Position numbers and translations under genes: made by a program
From: Vicinamibacterales bacterium
Lineage (GTDB): Bacteria; Acidobacteriota; Vicinamibacteria; Vicinamibacterales; 2-12-FULL-66-21
Direction: 5' to 3'
NCBI GenBank assembly: GCA_035699745.1
Contig: DASSPH010000083.1
Location: 1-64,000 of the forward strand
Length of the DNA stretch: 64,000 bases
The notes under the pieces: model-generated
The model's database searches: none
Told to the model about the DNA's origin: nothing
Seen by the model: only the letters and a program-made list of their open reading frames with translations
Shown here: piece by piece, positions 46,534-54,238 of the stretch
How the letters are laid out: each line of letters opens with the position of its first letter
Position numbering within the stretch: position 1 is the first letter of the stretch

Positions 46534-47370
46534 CTACGACACCTTGAGCGTGGTCTCACCCACGATCAGCGCCGGCAGCCCGACGTCGATCTTGATCTCG
46601 ACGCGATACTCGCCGGGCGGCGGCTTCGGTTTGTCGGGATTGAACGCCGGAATCGCGACTTCGCGCTCGGACTCGGGCAGCAGCGGCACGTCGGGCACGG
46701 TGGTCTGTCCGATCACCGCGTTCGTCCTGTCGTACATCGTCAGCGTGCCGCGGGTCCGCACGGTGCGCTGCCCGGCGTTCTTCAGGATGGCGATGATCTG
46801 CGTCGGCTGATCCGGCAGCGCGCGCGTGCGCAGGTCGGTGAGCTCCACTGCGGCCGGGGGCTCGCCGACGTTGGCGTAGATCAGCGTGGCGATGCGGCTG
46901 CGGAAGGCGACCTCGCGCGGCTTCGGGATCGGCGACGCGTTCACCGGACTGAACTCGAACAGCACGCTGGTGCGATAGCCCGCCGGGGACACGCCGGCCG
47001 GGACGCTGAGCGTGAACCGCACGGCGGCCTCCTTGCCGGCGTCGACGACGATCTCGGGAGGCGCGACGCGCATCCAGCCGGACGCCGAGTACTTCGGATC
47101 GGCGGCGCCGACGAACTGCGGCGAGCCGTCGCGCGAGAGGTGCCAGTCGGAGATGACGGCGCGAACGCGGACCGCGTCCTTGCCGGTGTTGCTGACGGTG
47201 ATCGACTGGGTGGTGATGCCGCCTGGCGCCGCCTTCAATTCGAGGCGGAGCGGCGTGACTTCGACGGAGGTCTGCGCCGCGGCCGGCACGCTCACCGCGA
47301 GCGCCGCGATCAGGGCGCCGAGAGCGTGAAGACGAGCGTCTGCGTGTAGTTGCCTGCGCTGTAGGTCCAT
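46534..47370 (-). CDS. Periplasmic fimbrial-type chaperone (PapD-like)
   Basis: 278-aa exported protein. Signal peptide within 1-33 (ALIAALAVSVPAAAQ). Two immunoglobulin-like domains: VEVTPLRLELKAAPGG with TQSITVSNTGKDAVRVRAVISDW is the donor-strand half, and the second is PPAAVELTDLRTRALPD to VEIKIDVGLPALIVGETTLKV. In chaperone-usher systems such proteins cap subunits by donor-strand complementation. The ATG lies 61 bp inside the subunit-3 gene, and there is no later usual start codon, so translation is tightly coupled. Confidence 0.8.
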   Translation of the reverse strand: MDLQRRQLHADARLHALGALIAALAVSVPAAAQTSVEVTPLRLELKAAPGGITTQSITVSNTGKDAVRVRAVISDWHLSRDGSPQFVGAADPKYSASGWMRVAPPEIVVDAGKEAAVRFTLSVPAGVSPAGYRTSVLFEFSPVNASPIPKPREVAFRSRIATLIYANVGEPPAAVELTDLRTRALPDQPTQIIAILKNAGQRTVRTRGTLTMYDRTNAVIGQTTVPDVPLLPESEREVAIPAFNPDKPKPPPGEYRVEIKIDVGLPALIVGETTLKVS

Positions 47371-47795
47371 GAATTGGCCAATCGAAATGTCACCGACCCG
47401 TTCGCGGCCGGATTGACGTTGCCGGAGCCCGATGCCAGCCGCTGCGCTACGGTCTTGCTCAGCGTGCCGTTCTGATAGGGAGGCGCCGGCGTCGCGGTCC
47501 ACGACACGTTCGTGATATCGACCGTTGCCGGCCCGGCGATTAGGTCCCCGCCCGCCAGCACCGTCAGCATCCACGCGCCGCCGTTCTGCCGCACGCGGAC
47601 GCTGACGACCACGGGCGCCGCCGCCACCGTCGGACTCACGTCGGGATCCGCCGACGCGAAGGTGATCGAGGCCGGCGAAATGGAGAGATCGAGCTGCGGG
47701 TTGCTGCCGCCGCCGCGTCCTTGCGCGAGCGCGGTGCCGGAGGGAAGCGCCGCGAAGGCCGCGGCAAGCGCGAGGCAGCGTGCCCGGCGGGTCAT
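47310..47795 (-). CDS. Subunit-like small secreted beta protein 3
   Basis: 161 aa with signal peptide (about 1-25, GTALA-Q). It shares with proteins 1 and 2 the blocks ITFASADPD, VSWTATP, SWTYSAGNYTQTL and the end FTLSAP. A Gly-rich stretch follows the signal. The C-terminal pattern (GxYTxTLxFTL) is reminiscent of spore-coat-U/archaic fimbrial pilins. It shares ATGA with the preceding gene. Confidence 0.75.
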   Translation of the reverse strand: MTRRARCLALAAAFAALPSGTALAQGRGGGSNPQLDLSISPASITFASADPDVSPTVAAAPVVVSVRVRQNGGAWMLTVLAGGDLIAGPATVDITNVSWTATPAPPYQNGTLSKTVAQRLASGSGNVNPAANGSVTFRLANSWTYSAGNYTQTLVFTLSAP

Positions 47796-48292
47796 GGGGC
47801 GCTCAGCGTGTAGAGCAGTGACACGGTGTAGGTGCCGGTCGGGTGGGTCCAGAGATTGCGGAAGTACAGCTGCTGGCTGCCGCTGCGGACGCCCGATCCC
47901 GTCCACGTCGCCAGCGTCACCGGAGCCTGCGTGCTCAGCGTACCGGCGACGAATCCGGCGCCGGTCGCAGTCCAGGTGATGTTCGCGGCGGGGATGACGT
48001 TGACCCCGGATCGCAGATCGTCCGCCGCCTGCAGCGTGAGCACGACCTGCATGCCGGGCGTCGCCCGGGACTTCGCCGTAATCAGAATCGGACCGCCCGC
48101 CGTGGGAATCTGCGGAATGGCGTCGGGATCCGCGTCGGGGAACGAGGCGCTCGCCGTCGAGAGATTCAGCTTCGCGATGGTGCCGACGTTCGCCGAGAGT
48201 GTCGCGGTCGCGGCCTGGGCAGACGCACGCGCGGCGGGCGCGGCGGCCGACCAGGCCATGACGGCAGCGAGCAAGCGGCGTGAAAGGACCAT
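47792..48292 (-). CDS. Subunit-like small secreted beta protein 2
   Basis: 166 aa with signal peptide (about 1-25, ARASA-Q). Conserved blocks SASFPDADPD, ITWTATGAGFVAGTLST and LWTHPTGTYTVSLLYTLSAP align over the full length with protein 1. No cysteine is present, unlike most classical pilins, so it must fold without a disulfide. Starts 36 bp after protein 1 and overlaps protein 3 by four bases. Confidence 0.78.
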   Translation of the reverse strand: MVLSRRLLAAVMAWSAAAPAARASAQAATATLSANVGTIAKLNLSTASASFPDADPDAIPQIPTAGGPILITAKSRATPGMQVVLTLQAADDLRSGVNVIPAANITWTATGAGFVAGTLSTQAPVTLATWTGSGVRSGSQQLYFRNLWTHPTGTYTVSLLYTLSAP

Positions 48293-48328
48293 CGGCGGAC
48301 CGGCTCGAGAACCCGGCCCGCTTATCGG

Positions 48329-48829
48329 CTACGGCGCGGTCAGCGTGTAGGTGATCGTCGCGGTGTACGTGCCGGTCGCGTAGTTCCACGAGTTCACCAG
48401 ACGATAGGTCTGCTGGCCCGTGTAGTTGCCGCCGCCGGTGTACGACGCCAGCGTCACCGCGCTCGTCGCCATCGTCCCGGCGACGAAGTTGGTGCCGGTC
48501 GCGGTCCACGTGAGGTTGTTGATGCCGATCGTGGCGCTGCCGTTGTCGAGATCGCCGCCCGACTGCACCGTCAGCGACACCGTCGACGCCGCCGCCGTGC
48601 GCGCCTTGACGTCGACCGAGAGCGCGCTGGTCGCCGTCAGCAGCGGGGTGACGTCAGGATCGGCGTCGTTGAAGGTCACGCTGGCCGCGCCGAGCGTCAG
48701 CTTCGCCTTCGCGTTGACGTTCGCGGTCACGGTGACCGAGCCGGTCGCCGTGGCCTGCGCGAACGCCGGGGTTGAACACAGCGCAAGTGCCGCCGCCGCG
48801 AGAACGCCGCTCCACACTGCCTTCTTCAT
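48329..48829 (-). CDS. Subunit-like small secreted beta protein 1
   Basis: 166 aa with signal peptide (MKKAVWSGVLAAAALALC, cleaved about residue 24). Mature blocks: VTVTANVNAKAKLTLG, SVTFNDADPD, LTWTATGTNFVAGTMAT, NSWNYATGTYTATITYTL. It has GGAG eight bases before the chosen ATG, so 48829 is preferred to 48841. First gene of the operon and probably the most expressed, as expected for a major subunit. Confidence 0.8.
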   Translation of the reverse strand: MKKAVWSGVLAAAALALCSTPAFAQATATGSVTVTANVNAKAKLTLGAASVTFNDADPDVTPLLTATSALSVDVKARTAAASTVSLTVQSGGDLDNGSATIGINNLTWTATGTNFVAGTMATSAVTLASYTGGGNYTGQQTYRLVNSWNYATGTYTATITYTLTAP

Positions 48830-48983
48830 GACTCGCTCCATCGCTGCCGGATTGATTCGCCGCCTGGCGTTCGACCCACCGGTCCAGATCCGCACGCCGG
48901 AATCGCCACTGCCGCCCGATCCGGACCGCCGGGAGCTCGCCGTTCCGGATCAACCGGTAAATCGTCCGAGGCGGGGTATTCAA
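48654..48983 (-). pseudogene. Degenerate MerR/excisionase-type HTH gene upstream of the subunit operon
   Basis: The minus frame encodes VLGYLNTPPRTIYRLIRNG, then ELPAVRIGRQWRFRRADLDRWVERQ, an HTH_17-type DNA-binding domain nearly identical in plan to the N terminus of the regulator at 49170. The frame lacks an ATG or GTG upstream of the domain (only TTG at 48983; the nearest ATG near 49020 is followed by a stop in its frame) and has no stop for 175 bp inside the subunit-1 gene. It is either a decayed copy or an unusually translated regulator. Confidence 0.55.
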
Positions 48984-49035
48984 ATAGCCAAGGACCCCGA
49001 GAACGCCTTCACCGCTGCATGAACTGTTCGTTATT

Positions 49036-49101
49036 GTCGTTCAAACGACTACCACAGACGTCTTTAAAAGAACTTTATACGACAACAACGACCACAAACG
49101 T
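49036..49101. promoter_or_regulatory. Operator-like inverted and direct repeats upstream of the fimbria-like operon
   Basis: GTCGTTCAAACGAC (49036-49049) is a perfect 6-2-6 palindrome. AACGACTACCACA (49044-49056) recurs as AACGACCACAAACG near 49087-49100, and ACGACAACAACGAC overlaps it. The region is AT-rich next to GC-rich genes and lies between the two HTH genes. It is a good candidate binding site for the HTH-receiver regulator. Confidence 0.55.
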
Positions 49102-49169
49102 AGCTCCACTGTAGCCGCCTGTCAAGCGGGTCGTCAGGAGAGTGTGAAAAAGCGGGAAATTCCGGGCAG

Positions 49170-49760
49170 TTACTCGCCCAGCGCCTTGGCGGCGGCGGCG
49201 AGTACCCGGGGAACGCGGAACGGCTTGGTCAGATAGCCGGAGACCCCGAGGTTGACCGCTTCGATCGCGCTTGCTTCGTTCGAGAAGCCGGTGATGATGA
49301 TGACCGGCAGGTCCGCCTTCAAGCGGCGCGCCTCACGGATCACGGTCAACCCGTCGACCCCCGGCATCTTCAGGTCGGTGATCAGCAGATCGTAGGGGAT
49401 CATTCGCAGGCGATCGAGCGCCGCGCGGCCGTCGGGCGCGAGATCGACGTCGTACTCCGCGAGGGCGAGCGTTTTCGACAGCAGATCGCGGATCGTCGCC
49501 TCGTCGTCCACCACCAGGACGCGGGGGCGTCCGACGCCGGCCGCCGCCGTCCGTGCCGGCGCCGACACGGGCGCGGAGCGGCCGCCGCGCGGCCGCTGGC
49601 TTTCGAGCCATGCGTCGATGTCCCGTTTCCGGAAGCGCCACTGACGCCCCACGCGAATCGCCGGGATCTTTCCTGCTTTGATGAGGCGATAGACCGTCCG
49701 GAGGTTGACCTGGAGGTACTCGAGTACCTCTTCGGTCGTCAGGAAGCTTTCATCGATCAT
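49170..49760 (-). CDS. HTH (excisionase-type) and receiver-domain fusion regulator
   Basis: 196 aa. An N-terminal HTH_17 domain (FLTTEEVLEYLQVNLRTVYR to VGRQWRFRKRDIDAWLE, residues 5-55), a short Pro/Ala linker, then a receiver domain (about 77-195) with the acidic pair in VLVVDDE, phospho-Asp in LLITDLKMP and Lys in GYLTKPFR. DNA binding first and receiver second is the reverse of the common order. The kinase gene 26 bp upstream is the likely partner. It probably controls the neighbouring subunit operon. Confidence 0.88.
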   Translation of the reverse strand: MIDESFLTTEEVLEYLQVNLRTVYRLIKAGKIPAIRVGRQWRFRKRDIDAWLESQRPRGGRSAPVSAPARTAAAGVGRPRVLVVDDEATIRDLLSKTLALAEYDVDLAPDGRAALDRLRMIPYDLLITDLKMPGVDGLTVIREARRLKADLPVIIITGFSNEASAIEAVNLGVSGYLTKPFRVPRVLAAAAKALGE

Positions 49761-49786
49761 GGTCGGGCTGACCTGATGTCACTCTA

Positions 49787-51328
49787 TCACCCTTCAGCGG
49801 CGGGCAGCTCGATCCGGAACACCGCGCCCCCGTCCGGCGCGTTCGTCGCCGCGATCGTGCCGTCGTGCTCGTGGACGATGCCGTAGGTGATGGCGAGACC
49901 CAGGCCGGTGCCCTGCCCGACTTCCTTCGTGGTGAAGAACGGATCGAAGATCCGCGGCAGCGCTTCCTCGGCGATCCCCGGTCCGCTGTCCTGCACCGTG
50001 ACGGCGACGGTGTCCGGCGTTCGCCCCGCCGACGTGGTCACGCGAATGCGCCGTTCCGGGGCGCCGCGCACGGCGTGTTCGGCGTTCAGCAGGATGTTCA
50101 CGAGCGCCTGCTGCAGGAGCATCGCATCGACGTTGACCGGCCGCAGTCTCGGCCCCTTCTCGCGCTCCACCTGAACGCCGCCGCGCTGCAGCTGCACCGC
50201 GCAGCTCGCGATCGCTCTCGTCACGACGCGATCGAGCGGGACCCGATGCCGATCCATGCGGTGCGATCCGGTGAAGACCAGCAGGTTGTGCACGATCTTC
50301 GCCGCCCGTTCCGCTTCCTGGTAGATCTGCTTCAGCTCGCGCCGCACCGGCCGCGCCGCCTCGGTCATGTCGATCAGCAGCTCGAGATGCCCCAGCACGC
50401 CCTGCAGCGGGTTGTTCATCTCGTGCGCGATGCCGGCGACGAACTGCCCGAGGGACGCCAGCTTGGCCGACTGCGCCAGCCGCTCGCGCAGCGCCGCGCG
50501 CTCCGCTTCGAGGCGGGTCTGTCGCGTGATGTCGCGCGCGACCAGCACGCGTCCGTGGGTGGTGCCGTCTTCCCGCGTGAGCGGCGTCGCCGTCAGCAGG
50601 AAGGTCCCGTTCAGCCGGTCGTCGTCTACGCGCCGCTGCGCCGGCGTGGTGGCGTCGTGCGGATCCGGGCAGGCGACGTAAGCGAGCGTGTCGGCGCTCA
50701 CCAGGTGGGCGAGGTTCTGCCCGATCAGCTGCTGGCGCGTCGCGCCGACGCGCGACGCGAACGCATCGTTGGTCTGGACGATGCGCATGCCGAGGTCGAC
50801 GACGGCGACGAGATCGACGAGCGAGTTGAACGTGTCTTCGAGCAGCCGGCGCTGCAGGAGGATGTCCTCGAGCAGCTGCACGTTCTCGATGCCGACCGAC
50901 AGCTGCCGCGCGAGCTCGTGGGTGAAATCGACCAGCCCGTCGTCTTCGGGTGCGCCCGGCGGCGGCGTGATGATCAGCGCGCCCAGGGCGCGGCGCCAGC
51001 CCCGGAGCGGCGCCACCAGGCGGGGTCCGCGCACGGCGGTGCGTTCGAGGCGAAGCGCCTCGGCGGCCTCGTGGGACGCGGCGTCGGCCGCGACCTGGAG
51101 GCCGGGTTCGCGGCCGCCGGCGGAGGCGGCCAGCGTGAGGCGCCTGGCGCGGCGGTCGTGCAGCCAGATTTCGACCCCGGCGGCGCCGAGGGCGTCGCGG
51201 ACCTCCGGCGCCAGCGTCTCGAGCGCGGGCGTAAGTCGATGATTGACAGCCACTTGCCTGGAAAACTGCAGCAGCAGATCGCGCAGGCGCTGGTGGGTCC
51301 GGACCTCGCGTTCGAGGCGTGAGATCAT
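49787..51328 (-). CDS. GAF-PAS sensor histidine kinase
   Basis: 513-aa soluble kinase without membrane helices. GAF domain (about 20-165), PAS domain (about 175-280, [20 protein letters not shown]), HisKA with His in [17 protein letters not shown], and HATPase_c with [21 protein letters not shown] and [13 protein letters not shown]. It is paired with the HTH-receiver gene that follows. ATG at 51328 is preferred to an upstream TTG encoded by a 7-bp tandem repeat. Confidence 0.9.
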   Translation of the reverse strand: MISRLEREVRTHQRLRDLLLQFSRQVAVNHRLTPALETLAPEVRDALGAAGVEIWLHDRRARRLTLAASAGGREPGLQVAADAASHEAAEALRLERTAVRGPRLVAPLRGWRRALGALIITPPPGAPEDDGLVDFTHELARQLSVGIENVQLLEDILLQRRLLEDTFNSLVDLVAVVDLGMRIVQTNDAFASRVGATRQQLIGQNLAHLVSADTLAYVACPDPHDATTPAQRRVDDDRLNGTFLLTATPLTREDGTTHGRVLVARDITRQTRLEAERAALRERLAQSAKLASLGQFVAGIAHEMNNPLQGVLGHLELLIDMTEAARPVRRELKQIYQEAERAAKIVHNLLVFTGSHRMDRHRVPLDRVVTRAIASCAVQLQRGGVQVEREKGPRLRPVNVDAMLLQQALVNILLNAEHAVRGAPERRIRVTTSAGRTPDTVAVTVQDSGPGIAEEALPRIFDPFFTTKEVGQGTGLGLAITYGIVHEHDGTIAATNAPDGGAVFRIELPAAEG

Positions 51329-51344
51329 AAAGGTCGGGTTCCTC

Positions 51345-51379
51345 AAGCCTAAAGCCAAACGCGTAAAGCCAAAAGAGCA
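51345..51379. repeat. 7-bp tandem repeat between kinase and sigma-factor genes
   Basis: Units near AAGCCTA/AAGCCAA in 7-bp register fill the gap between the divergent kinase (51328) and sigma (51420) genes. Confidence 0.65.
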
Positions 51380-51419
51380 ACCCTCCGGTCTAATTCACAG
51401 AGAAGAGAGCTCCTTCGGG

Positions 51420-51998
51420 ATGGCATCGACCGACGAAGAACTGGTCGCCCGATCACAGGGTGGCGACCTGGAAAGCTTCAACCAGCTCGTGGTGCGCTGG
51501 GAGCGGCCGATCTATGCCCTCGCGTATCGGACGATCGGGCGCGAAGAAGATGCCCGCGACGTCTGTCAGGAGACGTTTCTCCGGGCGTTCCGCGCCCTGA
51601 AAGGGTTCAAAGGCCAGGCGAAGTTCTCGTCCTGGCTGTATCGCATCACGCTGAACCTGTGCCGCGACTGGATCCGCCGCGAGCGGCGGCAGCCGGTGGC
51701 GCAGGCGCCCGAAGGCGTGGACCTGATCGAGCTGGCGTCGGAGCAGACGCCGACCGAGACGATCGAGGAGCTGGTCGCGCGGCACGAGATCGGTCAAGCT
51801 GTCGCGCGCGCGATGGCGGAGCTGCCCGAAGAGCAGCGGACCGCGATCATCCTGAAGGAATACCACGGCCTGACGTTCCAGGAGATCGCCGACATGCTCG
51901 ATTGTCCGCTGAGCACGGTGAAGACGCGCCTGTATCAGGGACTCAGCGTGCTGCGGCGTCAGCTGGATCGCGAAGGTGTTGGACGCAATCATGTGTGA
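51420..51998 (+). CDS. ECF RNA polymerase sigma factor
   Basis: 192-aa ECF sigma factor. Region 2: FNQLVVRWERPIYALAYRTI and EEDARDVCQETFLRAFRAL, then WLYRITLNLCRDWIRRERR. Region 4: ELPEEQRTAIILKEYHGLTF with QEIADMLDCPLSTVKTRLYQG. It is cotranscribed with its anti-sigma factor, whose ATG overlaps the sigma stop region by eight bases. RpoE/SigW-type stress control is likely. Confidence 0.95.
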   Translation: MASTDEELVARSQGGDLESFNQLVVRWERPIYALAYRTIGREEDARDVCQETFLRAFRALKGFKGQAKFSSWLYRITLNLCRDWIRRERRQPVAQAPEGVDLIELASEQTPTETIEELVARHEIGQAVARAMAELPEEQRTAIILKEYHGLTFQEIADMLDCPLSTVKTRLYQGLSVLRRQLDREGVGRNHV

Positions 51999-52755
51999 CA
52001 AAGAGCGACTCGTTTCCTATCTCTACGACGACCTGGCGGATGCGGAGCGCGCGGCGTTCGAGCGCCACGTCCGCGACTGCGGCGAGTGCCGCGCCGAGTT
52101 GAACGCGCTGCGCGGCGTGCGCGCCGACCTCATTTCCTGGTCGCCGCCGCAGCCCGACTTCGGCTTCCGCGTCGTCCGCGAGCCGAAAGTGCTGCCGATG
52201 CGCCCGTCGTGGCGCGCGCGATGGACGCCGGCCGCGGGGCTGGCCGCCGCCGCGGTGCTCGTGCTGGCGATCGCGTCGGCGATCGCACGCGTCGAGATCA
52301 GCAGCGGTCCGCAGGGCTTCACCGTGCGGACCGGCTGGAGCGCGGCGCCCGGCGCACCCGAACGCCCGCAAGCGGCGCGTCGCGACGTGCCGCTGCCCGC
52401 GTCGGCCGCGGCGGGGGATGCCGCGCTGATCGAGTCGCTGGATCGGCGGCTGCGCGCGCTCGAAACGGCGGTGCGGGAACCGGGTCTCGTCCGCAACGCG
52501 TCGCTCTCGGCGCGCTCGCGCGACTGGGACGCGGAGATCATCCGCCGCGTGCGCGAGATGCTGGCGCAGAGCGAGAGCCGGCAGCAGGGCGAGCTGGCGC
52601 TCCGCATCGCCCAGGTGCTCCGCGACGTCGACGCGCAGCGGGTGGAAGATCTGAAGCGGATTCAACAGGGGCTGCGCTCGGTGGAGGCCACGGTCAATGC
52701 CGAAGCCGCGGGACATCGCGAGGTGACGAACTACATCCTCGCGAGGCAGAGGTAA
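51991..52755 (+). CDS. Zinc-finger anti-sigma factor, membrane-bound
   Basis: 254 aa. The N-terminal zf-HC2 domain has HVRDCGECRAEL near residue 28. One transmembrane helix follows (GLAAAAVLVLAIASAI, about 82-100). The periplasmic part of about 150 residues is helical with a coiled-coil look (LIESLDRRLRALETAVREP, DVDAQRVEDLKRIQQGLRSV). It should hold the preceding sigma factor at the membrane until a signal triggers release. The start MCDKERL at 51991 overlaps the sigma gene. Confidence 0.9.
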   Translation: MCDKERLVSYLYDDLADAERAAFERHVRDCGECRAELNALRGVRADLISWSPPQPDFGFRVVREPKVLPMRPSWRARWTPAAGLAAAAVLVLAIASAIARVEISSGPQGFTVRTGWSAAPGAPERPQAARRDVPLPASAAAGDAALIESLDRRLRALETAVREPGLVRNASLSARSRDWDAEIIRRVREMLAQSESRQQGELALRIAQVLRDVDAQRVEDLKRIQQGLRSVEATVNAEAAGHREVTNYILARQR

Positions 52756-52759
52756 CGTC

Positions 52760-53686
52760 ATGAGATACGCACTTGCGGTTCTGTTCGCGGGGACCTTCGC
52801 GTCCGGTCCTGTGCTGGCCCAGGCGCCCGCGCCGCCGGCATCGCCGGCGGACCCCCCGGCCGCGGCGCAGCCTCAGGCCGCCGCCGTGCCCGCCCCGCCG
52901 GCCGCCGCGGCCGTCCCCCGCGCCGATTCGCGGCGCGACGAAGTTCGCGCGATGGAAGTCTTCCTGCTCCAGGCGTTGCGCACCGGCGCGCAGGATCTCG
53001 CGAAGCAGCTGCGGGTGATCGATCCGACGAGCGCGTTCGTCACCGGCACCGGCCGCGCGCGCGGATTCGTCCTCGACGGCTACGGTGTTTTCTTCGACGT
53101 CGACGTGCCGGAGATGCGGCAGAGCGTGGTCTGGTCGGCGCAGATGCTCGATCTCGAGCAGCAGCGGCAGTCGCTGACGCGGTTCCTGAGCACGGCGCCG
53201 CCCGAGGATCCGCGTCGCAAGATCGCCGAAACGAACCTGCGGGCGATCGAACGGCTCATGGGCGGGCCGGCCGGCAACGCCCTCGTGCCCAACCCGACGG
53301 CGAACGCCGAGCTGGCGCAAGGCCGGGTGGCGGCAACGTCCGTGGCGCCAGTGGCCGAGGGGGTGATCGCCACCCCGGCGGCGCAGCCCGCGGTCCCGCC
53401 GGGGCCCGTCGCGCTCCAGCAGCGCGACCCCGACGAGCTCTACACGGAATCGGTGAAGCGGGCGTTGATCGATGTGATGCTGCGCCACGGCCACCTGGTC
53501 AAGATTGCCGACGATGAATGGCTGACGGTGGCGGCCAGCGACAGCGACGGTCCGCAGCCGTCCGGGCAGCTCGACGATCGATCGCGGATCCTGCTCAGCA
53601 TCCGCGGCAGCGACCTCTCCGCCTTCCGGGCGGGGAGGCTCACCCGTGAAGAAGTGCAGAAGAAGGTGGTGGTGAGGGAATTCTAG
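52760..53686 (+). CDS. Secreted protein of unknown function in the sigma operon
   Basis: 308-aa exported protein. Signal peptide about 1-20, then a Pro/Ala-rich linker (about 22-52). A folded region follows (VRAMEVFLLQALRTGAQDLA, ARGFVLDGYGVFFDVDVPEM), then a second linker and a final domain (LYTESVKRALIDVMLRHG, SRILLSIRGSDLSAF). Four bases separate it from the anti-sigma gene, so it may be the signal sensor or an effector of that sigma pathway. No family recognised. Confidence 0.7.
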   Translation: MRYALAVLFAGTFASGPVLAQAPAPPASPADPPAAAQPQAAAVPAPPAAAAVPRADSRRDEVRAMEVFLLQALRTGAQDLAKQLRVIDPTSAFVTGTGRARGFVLDGYGVFFDVDVPEMRQSVVWSAQMLDLEQQRQSLTRFLSTAPPEDPRRKIAETNLRAIERLMGGPAGNALVPNPTANAELAQGRVAATSVAPVAEGVIATPAAQPAVPPGPVALQQRDPDELYTESVKRALIDVMLRHGHLVKIADDEWLTVAASDSDGPQPSGQLDDRSRILLSIRGSDLSAFRAGRLTREEVQKKVVVREF

Positions 53687-53712
53687 TTCCCGCCGGGCGC
53701 CCTCGGGCGGGG

Positions 53713-53718
53713 TAGAAT
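53713..53718 (+). promoter_or_regulatory. -10 box TAGAAT 7 nt before the lipoprotein start
   Basis: Sits in the 12-mer GGGGTAGAATCC, identical to that before the permease gene at 14623. With only 7 nt to the ATG, the mRNA would be leaderless. Confidence 0.6.
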
Positions 53719-53725
53719 CCCTCAC

Positions 53726-54238
53726 ATGCGCACACTGGCGTCGGCGGCCGTCCTGGCCCTGCTGGTCTCGTCGGCAGGCTGCTCGCCGCCGGTGGATCTC
53801 AAGCAGGCGCTTCAGGTCACCGACGTCACGTCGGGCTATTTCGACGTCGGCGTGGTCGAGGGCAAGAACAAGCTCGTACCGAGCGTCAGTTTCAAGCTGA
53901 AGAAATCCGTCGACGACAGCCTGCGGCCGCTGTCCGTCAACGTCTCGTTCAAGCAGCTGCCCCAGGCCGGCACCGCGGTTCCTCCCGGATCGCCCACGGA
54001 GAACGACTGGGACGAGGTGTTCCTGCAGAGCGTCCCGTTCGAGGGGAATCAAACCGCCCTGCTCACGTTCAAGGCGAAGAACGGCTACACCGGCGATCCG
54101 CCGCAGACGCGCGCCGACATGCTGAAGAACCGCTACTTTCAGGACGTGCGCGTGCATGTCTTCGCCAAACACAGCGCCTCGCAGTGGGTGGAGATTGCCA
54201 CCTTCGACATTCCGCGGCAGCTCCTCCTGGCCCACTAG
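53726..54238 (+). CDS. Lipoprotein of unknown function
   Basis: 170-aa lipoprotein with lipobox SSAGC (Cys about 19). The mature part is beta-rich (VTDVTSGYFDVGVVEGKNKL, LSVNVSFKQLPQAG). It contains no enzyme motif. The amino-acid permease start abuts its stop codon, so they share a transcript. Confidence 0.75.
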   Translation: MRTLASAAVLALLVSSAGCSPPVDLKQALQVTDVTSGYFDVGVVEGKNKLVPSVSFKLKKSVDDSLRPLSVNVSFKQLPQAGTAVPPGSPTENDWDEVFLQSVPFEGNQTALLTFKAKNGYTGDPPQTRADMLKNRYFQDVRVHVFAKHSASQWVEIATFDIPRQLLLAH

